DNA of 64,000 nucleotides. Origin: Microcoleus sp. FACHB-672 (GTDB lineage: Bacteria; Cyanobacteriota; Cyanobacteriia; Cyanobacteriales; Oscillatoriaceae). The translations under genes were made by a program, and so were the position numbers. The stretch spans positions 496,001 through 560,000 of the forward strand of contig NZ_JACJOU010000033.1 in NCBI RefSeq assembly GCF_014695725.1. Direction: 5' to 3'. The notes below the pieces were generated by a model, which was not told where the DNA came from, did no database searches, and saw only the letters and a program-made list of their open reading frames with translations. Shown here one piece after another: positions 44,767-53,185 of this stretch; position 1 is the first letter of the stretch, and every line of letters begins with the position of its first letter.

Positions 44767-45855
44767 TTATTTACTTTTTTGCAGAGTTTTTGCTTGTTCC
44801 AAAGCGATTTCTTTGAGAACCTGAGATGAACTCATATTCGACGCCCCTTCAATTGCCTTCACTGCTAAATCTTGCACCTGTTTGAGCGCCGATTCAAGCT
44901 GCTTAGAAAGGCTGAGAATCCGTGCATCCTGAGTTTGAATGGTCTGCTCTAAAGACTGCATTCTCAGTTCATACAAACGCTTTTGACCTTCCACTTCCTT
45001 GGCATACAAATCAGCACTAACTTTCGCTTGATAGTTGCCAATTCCTTTGCCTTCTTCGGTTGCCTTCTTAATTGCCGCCTCCTTATCTTTAGCAAAAGCG
45101 TCTACCTTAGCTTTCGCTTCTTCATATTGTTTCTCGCGTTCGGAGATTTGTTTTGCCCGCTCAGCCCATTCTTTCTCTTTTACCTTCTTAATTTCTTCTA
45201 GCTCTGTATACAAGCTCTTTTGCTGCAACTCATATTCATCTGTATTGAGCTGGCGTTGAAGTTTGAGTTCGTATTGATATTCCTGAGTGTCCCTTTGACG
45301 CGTTGTACTATATAAATCATTGCGCTCTTTAGTCGCTCGTTTATATTCTTCTTGCTCTTTATCCCAAGCCTTTTTCTGCTCCTGCTTTTCTTGCTCAAGA
45401 GCCTCACGTCTTTGACTTAATTCTTCATAAAACTCTTTAGAGCTTTCTTCATATTCTTGAATTAAAGTTTCTAACGTATCTTCCGCAACTTGCAGCGCGT
45501 GCAGTTCTTCTAATTGCTTAAGTTCCGCTGCTACCGACTGCCGAATTTCTGCAAGTTGAGAAGCCTCTAAAGTCAGTTGTTCAGATAACTCGCTGACAGC
45601 GCTCCCTAGATTTAATTGAATCTTGGCCAGACTTTCAATCGTTTGATTCATCTTTTGTTGAGCGACTTGGCCTTGATTCATCATTTTGTTGGGTTCTCCC
45701 TGCGGTTGATTAATCGGTTTTTGAGAAGTGGCTGCTTTCTGTTCTTTTTGCAGTTTTTCCAGTTCAGATTTGATCGCTATTTTTTCCTGACTTAGTTCTT
45801 CAAATGCCTTTAGAATTTCATCTTTGGTACTCTTCGTGTTGATTTTTTTTGTCAT
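44767..45855 (-). CDS. Long coiled-coil protein, paralogue 2
   Basis: The 362-residue protein is almost entirely charged helix with heptad pattern (ELSQEKIAIKSELEKLQKEQ; KEQEQKKAWDKEQEEYKRAT). It has no signal peptide, membrane helix or enzyme motif. It shares the order of segments with the gene at 45974: a start with K-x-x-I/EILKAFEEL, a middle with EQEEY, QYELKLQRQLNTDEYE and EWAERAKQISEREKQYEEAK, and an end with LSKQLESALKQVQDLAVKA. TGGAG lies seven bases before ATG. Such proteins may form filaments or scaffolds; this is inference. Confidence 0.8.
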   Translation of the reverse strand: MTKKINTKSTKDEILKAFEELSQEKIAIKSELEKLQKEQKAATSQKPINQPQGEPNKMMNQGQVAQQKMNQTIESLAKIQLNLGSAVSELSEQLTLEASQLAEIRQSVAAELKQLEELHALQVAEDTLETLIQEYEESSKEFYEELSQRREALEQEKQEQKKAWDKEQEEYKRATKERNDLYSTTRQRDTQEYQYELKLQRQLNTDEYELQQKSLYTELEEIKKVKEKEWAERAKQISEREKQYEEAKAKVDAFAKDKEAAIKKATEEGKGIGNYQAKVSADLYAKEVEGQKRLYELRMQSLEQTIQTQDARILSLSKQLESALKQVQDLAVKAIEGASNMSSSQVLKEIALEQAKTLQKSK

Positions 45856-45973
45856 AATTTATCTCCAAAAAGGGTTAAGGAAAGCGTAACCAGAGAAAGA
45901 CAATCCTAACGAATAGATGTAGCGGCGGCTTTGATAAAGAAACGAAGACAAAACTCGCCTTTGCTGCTGATAT

Positions 45974-46990
45974 CTAACTTTTTACTTTCTCTTGAGAACT
46001 TCCATTATTAGAAGAGGTTGCAAATGCTCGCATGGAGAGGTCTTGTGCTTGCTTTATCGTCGCTTGAAGTTGGGATGAAATATCCGCAATTTGTTCGGAT
46101 TGTCTTTGAATTGTCTCTTCTAGAGACTTAATTTCTAATTGATAACTTTCATCAGTTTTGTCCCACTCTTTCTTAAATAAATCAGCCTTCACTTTCGCAT
46201 CTCGATTAACCTCTTCAATTGCCTTTTTCCGAGCTTCATCTTCTGCTTTTTTCAATTCTTCTGGCATCGTCGCTACTTTTTGTTGGTATTCTTCAAATAA
46301 TTTTTGATTCGCTGCCAATACTTTTTCACGCTCAGTCCATTGTTTTTGATTGGCTTGCTCAGTTGCAAGCAGCTCTCTTTCTTGTTTCCGGGCGCGATCT
46401 TCATACTCATCTGTTTCAATTTTGCGCGTGCGTTCGATTTTATATTGATAATCCTCTGCTTCCTGCCGGCGCTCTTTAATTAATAGCTCAGTCTGTTCTT
46501 GAACGGAGATTTCATATTCCTCTCCCTCTTTTTGCCAAGCCTTTTTCTTTTCAGCTTTGTCTTTTTCAAGTGCTTCTCGCTGAGCATCTGCCGCTTGTTC
46601 TAACGCTTTTAAGGTGGCTTGGTGTTCTTGATTTAAAATATGCAGGGCGTCAGCTACAATTCTAATTTGCTGAAACTCTTGCAAGTTCTGCGCTTCAATT
46701 TCTATTGCTCGCTTAAGTTCGCCTAGCTTTGAGGTTTCTGTGGCTAATTTCCCTGATAAGCCGGTAACAATGCTACCAAACTCTAATTGTAGATCTGCAA
46801 GACCTTTAACAATGCTATCAATAGTATAGGTTGAGGCGACTTCAAGAAGCTGTTTATTCTGTTCTTTCGCCGCTTCTTGTTCCTTCGTCGCTACTTTTGA
46901 GTCAATTTTCTTACGTTCAGCGAGCAGTTGATTAAATGCTTCGATGATTTTGGCTTTACTGTCTTTGGGGGCCACTTTGTTCATATTCAT
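45974..46990 (-). CDS. Long coiled-coil protein, paralogue 1
   Basis: The 338-residue helix-rich protein resembles the next gene: SKAKIIEAFNQLLAERKKID at the start, EKKKAWQKEGEEYEISVQEQ and YQYKIERTRKIETDEYEDRA in the middle, and ISSQLQATIKQAQDLSMRAF at the end. The two genes lie in tandem with 118 bases between, so they arose by duplication. The start is either ATG 46990 or ATG 46984; GAGG is nine bases before the second. No family is known to me. A structural role in the cell is possible. Confidence 0.8.
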   Translation of the reverse strand: MNMNKVAPKDSKAKIIEAFNQLLAERKKIDSKVATKEQEAAKEQNKQLLEVASTYTIDSIVKGLADLQLEFGSIVTGLSGKLATETSKLGELKRAIEIEAQNLQEFQQIRIVADALHILNQEHQATLKALEQAADAQREALEKDKAEKKKAWQKEGEEYEISVQEQTELLIKERRQEAEDYQYKIERTRKIETDEYEDRARKQERELLATEQANQKQWTEREKVLAANQKLFEEYQQKVATMPEELKKAEDEARKKAIEEVNRDAKVKADLFKKEWDKTDESYQLEIKSLEETIQRQSEQIADISSQLQATIKQAQDLSMRAFATSSNNGSSQEKVKS

Positions 46991-47367
46991 TTTCCTCTAA
47001 TAGCGTTATGACGTGAGGGGATTTTTAGCGAGTCTGAATTTGATCTAAAAAGTGTTGATTTTTTCATCAACTAGCTTATCATAACCGATGTTGATTTTTC
47101 CGTCAATAGATCGAATAAAAATCGTTAGAACTTCTAGAGGGCAAGGGTTTCAGCCATCAAAGAACGGCTAAGTGTAGTTGGTCAAAGCTAGCTTGTTGGG
47201 TATTGACGAAAAAAAAGCTCATCTAAAAAATATTTAACGTTTAGAGCGCTATATTGTCAGTTTTACGCCGAAATAACAGCTTGTTATACAATACTTCACA
47301 AGCAAAAAAGCCTAACTTAAATTCATAACAAAACTTAAATTAGGTTGCCCTATAACTGGGTATTTTC
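46991..47367. other. AT-rich spacer upstream of the coiled-coil pair
   Basis: A 377-base region without protein-like frames. TGTTGATTTTTTCATCAA and TGTTGATTTTTCCGTCAA (47054-47110) form two related inverted-repeat-like words 50 bases before the coiled-coil gene; they could be operator sites. No other feature seen. Confidence 0.4.
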
Positions 47368-47604
47368 ATGCAGCGCCGGCAGGCAGAAGATGCGCTGCGA
47401 CGGGCCAATCAAGAATTACAGCGGCTAGCAAACTTAGAGGGCTTAACTCAAATTGCCAACCGGCGTTATTTCGATGAGATGCTGAATTCTTAATGGCTGC
47501 GTCTGCAACAGGAGCATTTGCCTCTATCGCTGATTATGGTTGATGTTGACGCTTTTAAATGCTACAACGATTCCTACGGACATCAAGCTGGGGATGATGG
47601 AAAA
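47368..47604 (+). pseudogene. Remnant of a GGDEF (diguanylate cyclase) gene
   Basis: The frame from ATG 47368 reads RRQAEDALRRANQELQRLAN then LEGLTQIANRRYFDEMLNS, the helix and start of a GGDEF domain. A TAA at 47491-47493 replaces the next codon. The same frame continues [35 protein letters not shown], the metal-binding strand and following loop, and then stops matching after about 47604, before the GGDEF signature itself. Both the sensor part and the catalytic end are missing. The adjoining 47605-47700 resembles an insertion-sequence end, but this is weak. Confidence 0.8.
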
Positions 47605-47728
47605 TTTTCCATTAAAAGGCGTAGCTTAGGGCGTGGAACATCAAGGAAATCCTCCGCTAGTGCGGTCAAATTTAATAGCTAAAGCTACTACATTAAAATC
47701 GCTTTACTTCTATGAATACTTCCTATAT

Positions 47729-49201
47729 TTAAATACCAAAAAGAGTTTGTAGTCGTTTGCGAACCCAAATCAAAGGCGTTTCTTCTAAAGAACCTTCGGG
47801 TAATAATCCTAAATTGCGAAGTGCTTGTTGGCGTTCAGATAATTTTTGAGCAAGCTGATCGGCTAAACCTGGATGCTCGACTAAAAGTTTCTGGAGATCG
47901 TGACGTTCTACAACAAAAAGAATCGAGTCTTCTAAAGTGCGAACGGTTGCTGAGCGAGGCGTTCCCATCAGCAAAGACATCTCCCCAAAAAACTCACCTT
48001 CATGCAGTGTAGCAATGTATTTGCCAATTTTTTGAGAAAAGACTTCAACAGAGCCGGTGAGAATAATATAAAAAGACTCTCCTGGGCCGTTTTCTTGGCA
48101 AACAACCTGCCCGGAAGGAAACAGTTGTCGGTAGCCGTATTCAATCAATTGCCGCAATTCCAAATCTGAACACTGCTCAAAATAAGTCACGCGCCGCAAT
48201 AAATCTCGGAGTGTCCAATTATTCGGTGATTTTGGCGATAAATTTGTAGGGGGTGCGGGCGTGGGATGTTGAGCCGGCATTTTGCCGTTCGTTGCTTCAT
48301 CAGGATTGCTTTTATTAAACAAAGCACCCAGTTCATCTATATTGCGGATATACAAATTTCGCTGCGGAAAAGGAATTGAAATTCCTCGATGACGGAATTC
48401 ATGTTCAATGCGAAAATGCAAAGCACTTTTAATTGGATCACTCTCGTGGGGCTGATCTATCCAAACCAAAAGTTCAAATTTTAAATCACTTTCCGCAAAT
48501 CCTTTAAACCACACCTTTGGAGAAGGATAGGATAATACACTCGATTCCATCCGGGCAGCGGCGAGCAATGCCTCTGTGACGAGAATTGGGTCAGTTCCGT
48601 AGTCAACTCCCACGGGGATATGAATGCAGCATTTGGGGTCTCGATAGCTCCAGTTAATAATATTATTTTCAACAAAGCGGATATTCGGGACAATCACAAA
48701 TACTCCATCGATGGTACGAACAATTGTAGAGCGAATAGAAATATTTTCAACCGTTCCTAATAAATCATCAACTTCAATAAAATCTCCAACTTTAATCGGT
48801 CGCTCAAACAAAAGTGTTAAACCGCTAATAAAATTACTCGCTAAATTTTGCAACGAGAAACCTAAGCCAATTCCTAAGACGCCGGCTAAGACTGCGATGG
48901 AGCTGAAATTAATCCCAACTGATTGCAGAACAATTAAAAAGCCTAGGGCGGTCAGCGAATAGCTGATGACTGCGGCAATGGCTTCTCGGCTGCCCCGGTC
49001 GAATCCCATACGGATTAACAGCCGATGTTTTAGCCACACGCTGAAGGCGCGAGAAACCAGAAAGACAATAATAATTAAAAGAATAAGCTGGAAGATTAAA
49101 CCAAGGGAAAAACTTTTGTCGCCGATATCAAACAGGTTGGCGTTCAAAAGTTTGAAACACTCGGAAGATATTTTCTGTGCTTGATTAAAAATCCACTTCA
49201 T
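47729..49201 (-). CDS. MscS-type channel with C-terminal cyclic nucleotide-binding domain
   Basis: The 490-residue protein has membrane helices (about 25-115), the MscS pore helix and beta domain (VLAGVLGIGLGFSLQNLASN, FERPIKVGDFIEVDDLLGTV, VPNIRFVENNIINWSYRDP), and after a Pro-rich linker a CNBD (about 345-470; FYIILTGSVEVFSQKIGKYI, LHEGEFFGEMSLLMGTPRSA) with the phosphate-binding cassette FFGEMSLLMGTPRSATV, including the conserved Arg. This is the bCNG arrangement of the MscS superfamily, in which cyclic nucleotides modulate the channel. The adenylate cyclase at 8205-9530 could supply the ligand. A GGDEF remnant lies just beyond its end. Confidence 0.93.
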   Translation of the reverse strand: MKWIFNQAQKISSECFKLLNANLFDIGDKSFSLGLIFQLILLIIIVFLVSRAFSVWLKHRLLIRMGFDRGSREAIAAVISYSLTALGFLIVLQSVGINFSSIAVLAGVLGIGLGFSLQNLASNFISGLTLLFERPIKVGDFIEVDDLLGTVENISIRSTIVRTIDGVFVIVPNIRFVENNIINWSYRDPKCCIHIPVGVDYGTDPILVTEALLAAARMESSVLSYPSPKVWFKGFAESDLKFELLVWIDQPHESDPIKSALHFRIEHEFRHRGISIPFPQRNLYIRNIDELGALFNKSNPDEATNGKMPAQHPTPAPPTNLSPKSPNNWTLRDLLRRVTYFEQCSDLELRQLIEYGYRQLFPSGQVVCQENGPGESFYIILTGSVEVFSQKIGKYIATLHEGEFFGEMSLLMGTPRSATVRTLEDSILFVVERHDLQKLLVEHPGLADQLAQKLSERQQALRNLGLLPEGSLEETPLIWVRKRLQTLFGI

Positions 49202-49578
49202 TGTTTACTCTAGGTAGTTGCCGTTTGATTTATACGGACAATTGGCAAGCCAGCAGATCCAGCTTTTGATAGTCAATACCAAATAGTAACCTTATGGGGG
49301 AAAATCCATCCTTTTTTAACCGGCCTTCCCCATGCGCTGAAGTTGGAGAAAGCTGCCTCAAACTTGCGTGACCCTATCCCCTTTGTCCAACGTAGAAATG
49401 CGTAAGTTCGGTTAAAAATTCCTCGGCATCCGGATCAAGGGCAGCGGATGTAGCAAAAGAACCCCGCTATGCTACCGTACAGTCTGGTAGCCTGGGGATA
49501 ACCGGCAAGGGCAACGCGTTCACTCAAGCGTGCCATAAGGTTTAATAGAAGCATCTAGCTGACAACTTCAGCCATCAG

Positions 49579-49674
49579 CGCCCGGAATGCCCTAAGGGCA
49601 AACACCCCTTCAGGCGACCAAAACAGAAGGCTCAAGGCAAACTCAATTTCAGCATTTGCGATCCTTGAAGAGCC
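49579..49674 (+). promoter_or_regulatory. Structured leader upstream of mgtE
   Basis: The 530-base spacer before mgtE holds nested stems close to the gene: CGCC (49579-49582) with GGCG (49613-49616) enclosing TGCCC-TAA-GGGCA (49588-49600), then CAAAACAG, then GGCTC (49629-49633) with GAGCC (49670-49674) and AAGG with CCTT (49634-49637, 49663-49666). The words GCCCGGAATGCCCTAAGGGC and CAAAACAG resemble the core of the M-box magnesium riboswitch, though I cannot align its other helices. Another hairpin CTACC/GGTAG lies near 49480-49500. No gene is seen in the rest of 49202-49731. Confidence 0.4.
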
Positions 49675-49731
49675 AGAGAACTCTAGACTAAAGGCAGCAA
49701 CCGATGTAGGACGGGATTAGGAGGGACAGTT

Positions 49732-51129
49732 TTGACAGAAAATAACAATCTATCCTCTCCCCTCCAGGCCATGTCGCGGCGCGAACTGCGGGAGTTAGTG
49801 AGATCGCAGATGCAAGCGCTGCTAGAACAAGGCGACTTCAAAGGCGCGAAAGCGATTTTAGTGCCGGTGCAGCCGCCAGATATCGCAGAAGCTATCGAAG
49901 GCTTGCCAGAAGCGATGCAAGTCATTGCTTTCCGCTTGCTTTCAAAAGACGAAGCCACTGAAGTTTATGAACATCTCGACTCCAGCGTGCAACAACTGCT
50001 GCTGGAGGACTTCAAGCGCCAGGAAGTGCTTGACATTGTCGATAAAATGTCGCCCGATGACCGAGCGCGGCTGTTTGATGAACTGCCGGCAACCGTTGTT
50101 CGGCGTTTAGGCGAACAACTATCGCCATCGGAATGGCAAGCAACCGCACTGCTATTAGGCTATGAAGCCGGCACAGCAGGACGGATCATGACGCCAGAGT
50201 ATATCTCGCTCAAAGAAAGCTTCACCGTCAGCCAAACCCTGGAACGCATTCGCGCCTTAGCGCCCGTTACAGAAATCGTTTATTACCTATATATCACCGA
50301 TACCGCCCGCCGGCTCACCGGCATTCTGTCCCTGCGGGATCTCGTCACCTCCCAGCCAGACCAGACAATTGGGGAAATTATGACCCGCGAGGTTGTCTCA
50401 GTCAACACCAGTGATGACCAAGAAGAAGTTGCCCGACTCATCCAGCGCTATGACTTTTTAGCAGTGCCGGTGGTAGATCGCGAACAACGGCTGGTGGGCA
50501 TTATCACCGTTGATGACGTGATCGATATCTTAGAAGAAGAAACCACCAAAGATATTTATGCCTTGGGTGGCGTGCAGTCCGACGGAGACAATTATTTCCA
50601 GACCGATTTAATTACCGTCGCCCGTAGACGAGTGCTCTGGCTGTTAGTCTTGCTACTAACAAATACCGTCACAGGCACTATTATCAAATCACAAGAAGGG
50701 CTTTTGCAGCAGGTGGTGTCGCTGGCGGCGTTTATCCCCCTACTCGTAGGCACCGGCGGCAACGTCGGGGCGCAGTCCTCCACAGTCGTGATTCGGGGTT
50801 TGAATACCGATGAAATTCGCGCAATGGGACCCGTCCAGGTCGTTATCCGAGAAGCAATGGCTGGGGCATTACTAGGGGGAATGCTGGGGGCGATCGCAAC
50901 CGTGTGGGCAAGCTTCCTACAAGAAAGTGTGTTGGTCGCGATTACAGTCGGAATTAGTCTAGTGGCAATCGCCATTTTGGCATCCATTGCCGGTTCGGCA
51001 CTGCCGTTTATCTTTCGTGCCTTCAAACTAGATCCCGCGCTGATGTCGGCCCCATTTATCACCACAGCCGTTGATGTCTTGGGCGTCGTTATTTACTTCA
51101 ACTTAGCGCGACTAATTTTGCGGTTGTAG
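49732..51129 (+). CDS. mgtE: Magnesium transporter MgtE
   Basis: The 465-residue protein has the superhelical N-domain (about 20-135; PPDIAEAIEGLPEAMQVIAF, DKMSPDDRARLFDELPATVV), two CBS domains (about 145-275; GEIMTREVVSVNTSDDQEEV, IITVDDVIDILEEETTKDIY) and five C-terminal membrane helices with LVGTGGNVGAQSSTVVIRGL and the end PFITTAVDVLGVVIYFNLAR. MgtE is a Mg2+-gated channel for magnesium uptake. The start is TTG 49732, eight bases after TAGGAGGG, and gives the usual MTENNNLSSPLQAMSRRELR beginning. It has a structured leader. Confidence 0.94.
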   Translation: MTENNNLSSPLQAMSRRELRELVRSQMQALLEQGDFKGAKAILVPVQPPDIAEAIEGLPEAMQVIAFRLLSKDEATEVYEHLDSSVQQLLLEDFKRQEVLDIVDKMSPDDRARLFDELPATVVRRLGEQLSPSEWQATALLLGYEAGTAGRIMTPEYISLKESFTVSQTLERIRALAPVTEIVYYLYITDTARRLTGILSLRDLVTSQPDQTIGEIMTREVVSVNTSDDQEEVARLIQRYDFLAVPVVDREQRLVGIITVDDVIDILEEETTKDIYALGGVQSDGDNYFQTDLITVARRRVLWLLVLLLTNTVTGTIIKSQEGLLQQVVSLAAFIPLLVGTGGNVGAQSSTVVIRGLNTDEIRAMGPVQVVIREAMAGALLGGMLGAIATVWASFLQESVLVAITVGISLVAIAILASIAGSALPFIFRAFKLDPALMSAPFITTAVDVLGVVIYFNLARLILRL

Positions 51130-51475
51130 ATTAGGCGGAGGTTGATTAAACCGGCACTCCAGTAAATTTTTAGGTTGAGCGTGAGGGAGAGAGAGGACTT
51201 CACCGATTTTGAGACACTCCCATAAAATTACGAATCAGAGGGGCAATCGCTGACAAATGTTTTCAGGCTTACCGCAAATAACAATTTGCAACCGCACCCT
51301 TAAATCAGTCGCACCACTCAAGCCTAACCGCCAACACTTATACTTTTCGCCCCAACAGCGCTAGGCTAAAAAGGAGAATTTAAACATCGCGAAATCCCCA
51401 TAGGAGGCCAGCATCCGATCCCATTCAGACATCCTTATCCTAAACATTCAAGGCTTTTGAAACAGGTAAGTAACG
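51130..51475. other. Spacer before the LEIAEY-module genes
   Basis: The 346 bases contain no gene. Nothing like a strong terminator was found, but the region must hold the promoter of the WD40 gene. AAAAAGGAGAATTT at 51368-51381 is an isolated ribosome-site-like word with no frame behind it. Confidence 0.45.
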
Positions 51476-53176
51476 ATGAGCCTTAGCGCGTCTATCACTG
51501 CAATAATTCAGAACGCTTTCTTCAGCTTTCTTAAACTGTGCAATACTGCTCATCGGCTAGAGATAGCAGAGTATATTGCACTCATTTGCTCAATCGTTGG
51601 GTTAATTGCGGCTCTCATATCCGGGCAGATCATCTTTGCCGTTGTTCCCCTAACGAGTTCCGTCGCGCTGAACCTACTCAACCGTTACCGCTACGACCGG
51701 CTCAATTCACGGCGGACGTCGGCGGCCATTATGCGGGTGCAGCAGCAATTTGCCGAAGAGATGCAACTGCTACAAGCCTCAGTGCCAGGAATACCGGCGT
51801 CCTCCCCACTGCCTGATAGCGCTCGTGGCCCCCAGACCTATCCTACAGGAAGCACCGAGATGCCAAAAAAACCTGCCTCGCCACAGGAAGCGCCCGACCT
51901 GACCCCAATTTATCAAAATATCGCCCAGCTACAAGAAGAGTGCGCCACCGTCCAGGAATCTGTTAGCAGCGTCATTCACTACCTCAATAGCGCATCCGTT
52001 GTAGAACGAGTTGACCGCTTGGAACGGACGATGACGCAACTGTCGGAACGCCTTGCTAGTTTGGCCAACCAAATAGAAACCGCCATGCAGCGCCGGTGGG
52101 ACGACAAGCAACAGCCACCGGCACCGGCAGCAGAACAACCCCGCGCCTCCAAAAAGAAAAAATCCGCCGCCGCCCCAGAATTGAGCCAAAAAGAGCCGGC
52201 AGCCCCCACTGCGGTAGCGGAAGCAACCGCGCCCCAACCAACGGCCAAATCCATTCTCCTGCCCAGCTTTGTCAGTCAATCCCTCAATCAAAACTGGCGC
52301 TGTGTGCGTACCCTCACCGGACATACCGACTGGGTGAGCGGATTGGCCATTAGCGCCGATGGCCAGCACTTGGTCAGCGGCAGTTTTGACAAAACCCTGA
52401 AAATTTGGCAGCCCCACACTGGCGAGTTGCTACACACCCTGTCAGCTCATACCAAAGGCATTTTTTCCGTTGCCATTACGCCAGATAGTCAGATTGTGGC
52501 AAGCGGGAGCTGGGATGAGACAATCAAACTGTGGAAGCTAGAAACTGGGGAATTGATGGATACCCTGGCCGGCCATTCCGGCTCCGTGCGCTCCATCACC
52601 ATCAGCCCCGATGGTAAAATGCTCGCCAGTGGCAGTTTTGACGAAACGATTAAGCTGTGGGAGTTGAACACCGGCGTCTTGCAAAGCCGGCTCACGGATT
52701 ATTCCGGGCCGGTTTACGCCCTGCAATTTAGCCCAAACGGGGAATTTCTCGCCAGTGGCGGCGGCGACGGACTGATCCATCTGTGGCAAATGCACACCGG
52801 CGAACATATCGGCACCCTAACGGGAAATTTAGATTTTGTTTGGTCACTCAGCTTTAGTCCCGATACGTCATACCTCGCTAGCGGCAACGGCAACGGCACC
52901 GTTAAACTGTGGGAGTTGGACACCGGCGATCTCATCGCCACCCTCGCCGAGCATTCCGGGCCGGTTTACTCGGTTGCCTTCACCCCCGATGGCCAAACCC
53001 TACTCAGTGGCAGCGCCGACGGCACCGTTAAAATCTGGGATAGGGCATCCGGCAAGCGAGTGCATACCCTGGCAGAGGATAGCAAACCTGCGATCTCCCT
53101 ATCCATCAGCCCTTCGGGTCAACTCCTCGCCATTGGCAGCGCCAACGGCACAATCAAAATTTGGCAGCGAGATTAA
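51476..53176 (+). CDS. LEIAEY membrane-module protein with WD40 propeller
   Basis: The 566-residue protein starts with a polar 20-residue lead, then the module shared by this cluster (about 23-72; RLEIAEYIALICSIVGLIAA, GQIIFAVVPLTSSVALNLLN), predicted as two membrane helices with a short turn. A helical and low-complexity linker (about 73-270, with Pro/Ala/Lys stretch PRASKKKKSAAAPELSQ) leads to seven WD40 repeats (about 275-566; VRTLTGHTDWVSGLAISADG, HLVSGSFDKTLKIWQPHTGE and so on), enough for a complete propeller. WD40 propellers bind proteins. The PLD-like gene follows after nine bases, so the two are co-transcribed. The function is unknown. Confidence 0.87.
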   Translation: MSLSASITAIIQNAFFSFLKLCNTAHRLEIAEYIALICSIVGLIAALISGQIIFAVVPLTSSVALNLLNRYRYDRLNSRRTSAAIMRVQQQFAEEMQLLQASVPGIPASSPLPDSARGPQTYPTGSTEMPKKPASPQEAPDLTPIYQNIAQLQEECATVQESVSSVIHYLNSASVVERVDRLERTMTQLSERLASLANQIETAMQRRWDDKQQPPAPAAEQPRASKKKKSAAAPELSQKEPAAPTAVAEATAPQPTAKSILLPSFVSQSLNQNWRCVRTLTGHTDWVSGLAISADGQHLVSGSFDKTLKIWQPHTGELLHTLSAHTKGIFSVAITPDSQIVASGSWDETIKLWKLETGELMDTLAGHSGSVRSITISPDGKMLASGSFDETIKLWELNTGVLQSRLTDYSGPVYALQFSPNGEFLASGGGDGLIHLWQMHTGEHIGTLTGNLDFVWSLSFSPDTSYLASGNGNGTVKLWELDTGDLIATLAEHSGPVYSVAFTPDGQTLLSGSADGTVKIWDRASGKRVHTLAEDSKPAISLSISPSGQLLAIGSANGTIKIWQRD

Positions 53177-53185
53177 ACAAAGTTC

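Noticed and set aside
47605-47728. End of an IS200/IS605-type element
   Set aside because: Only a short hairpin and a general resemblance; no transposase frame or second end is present.
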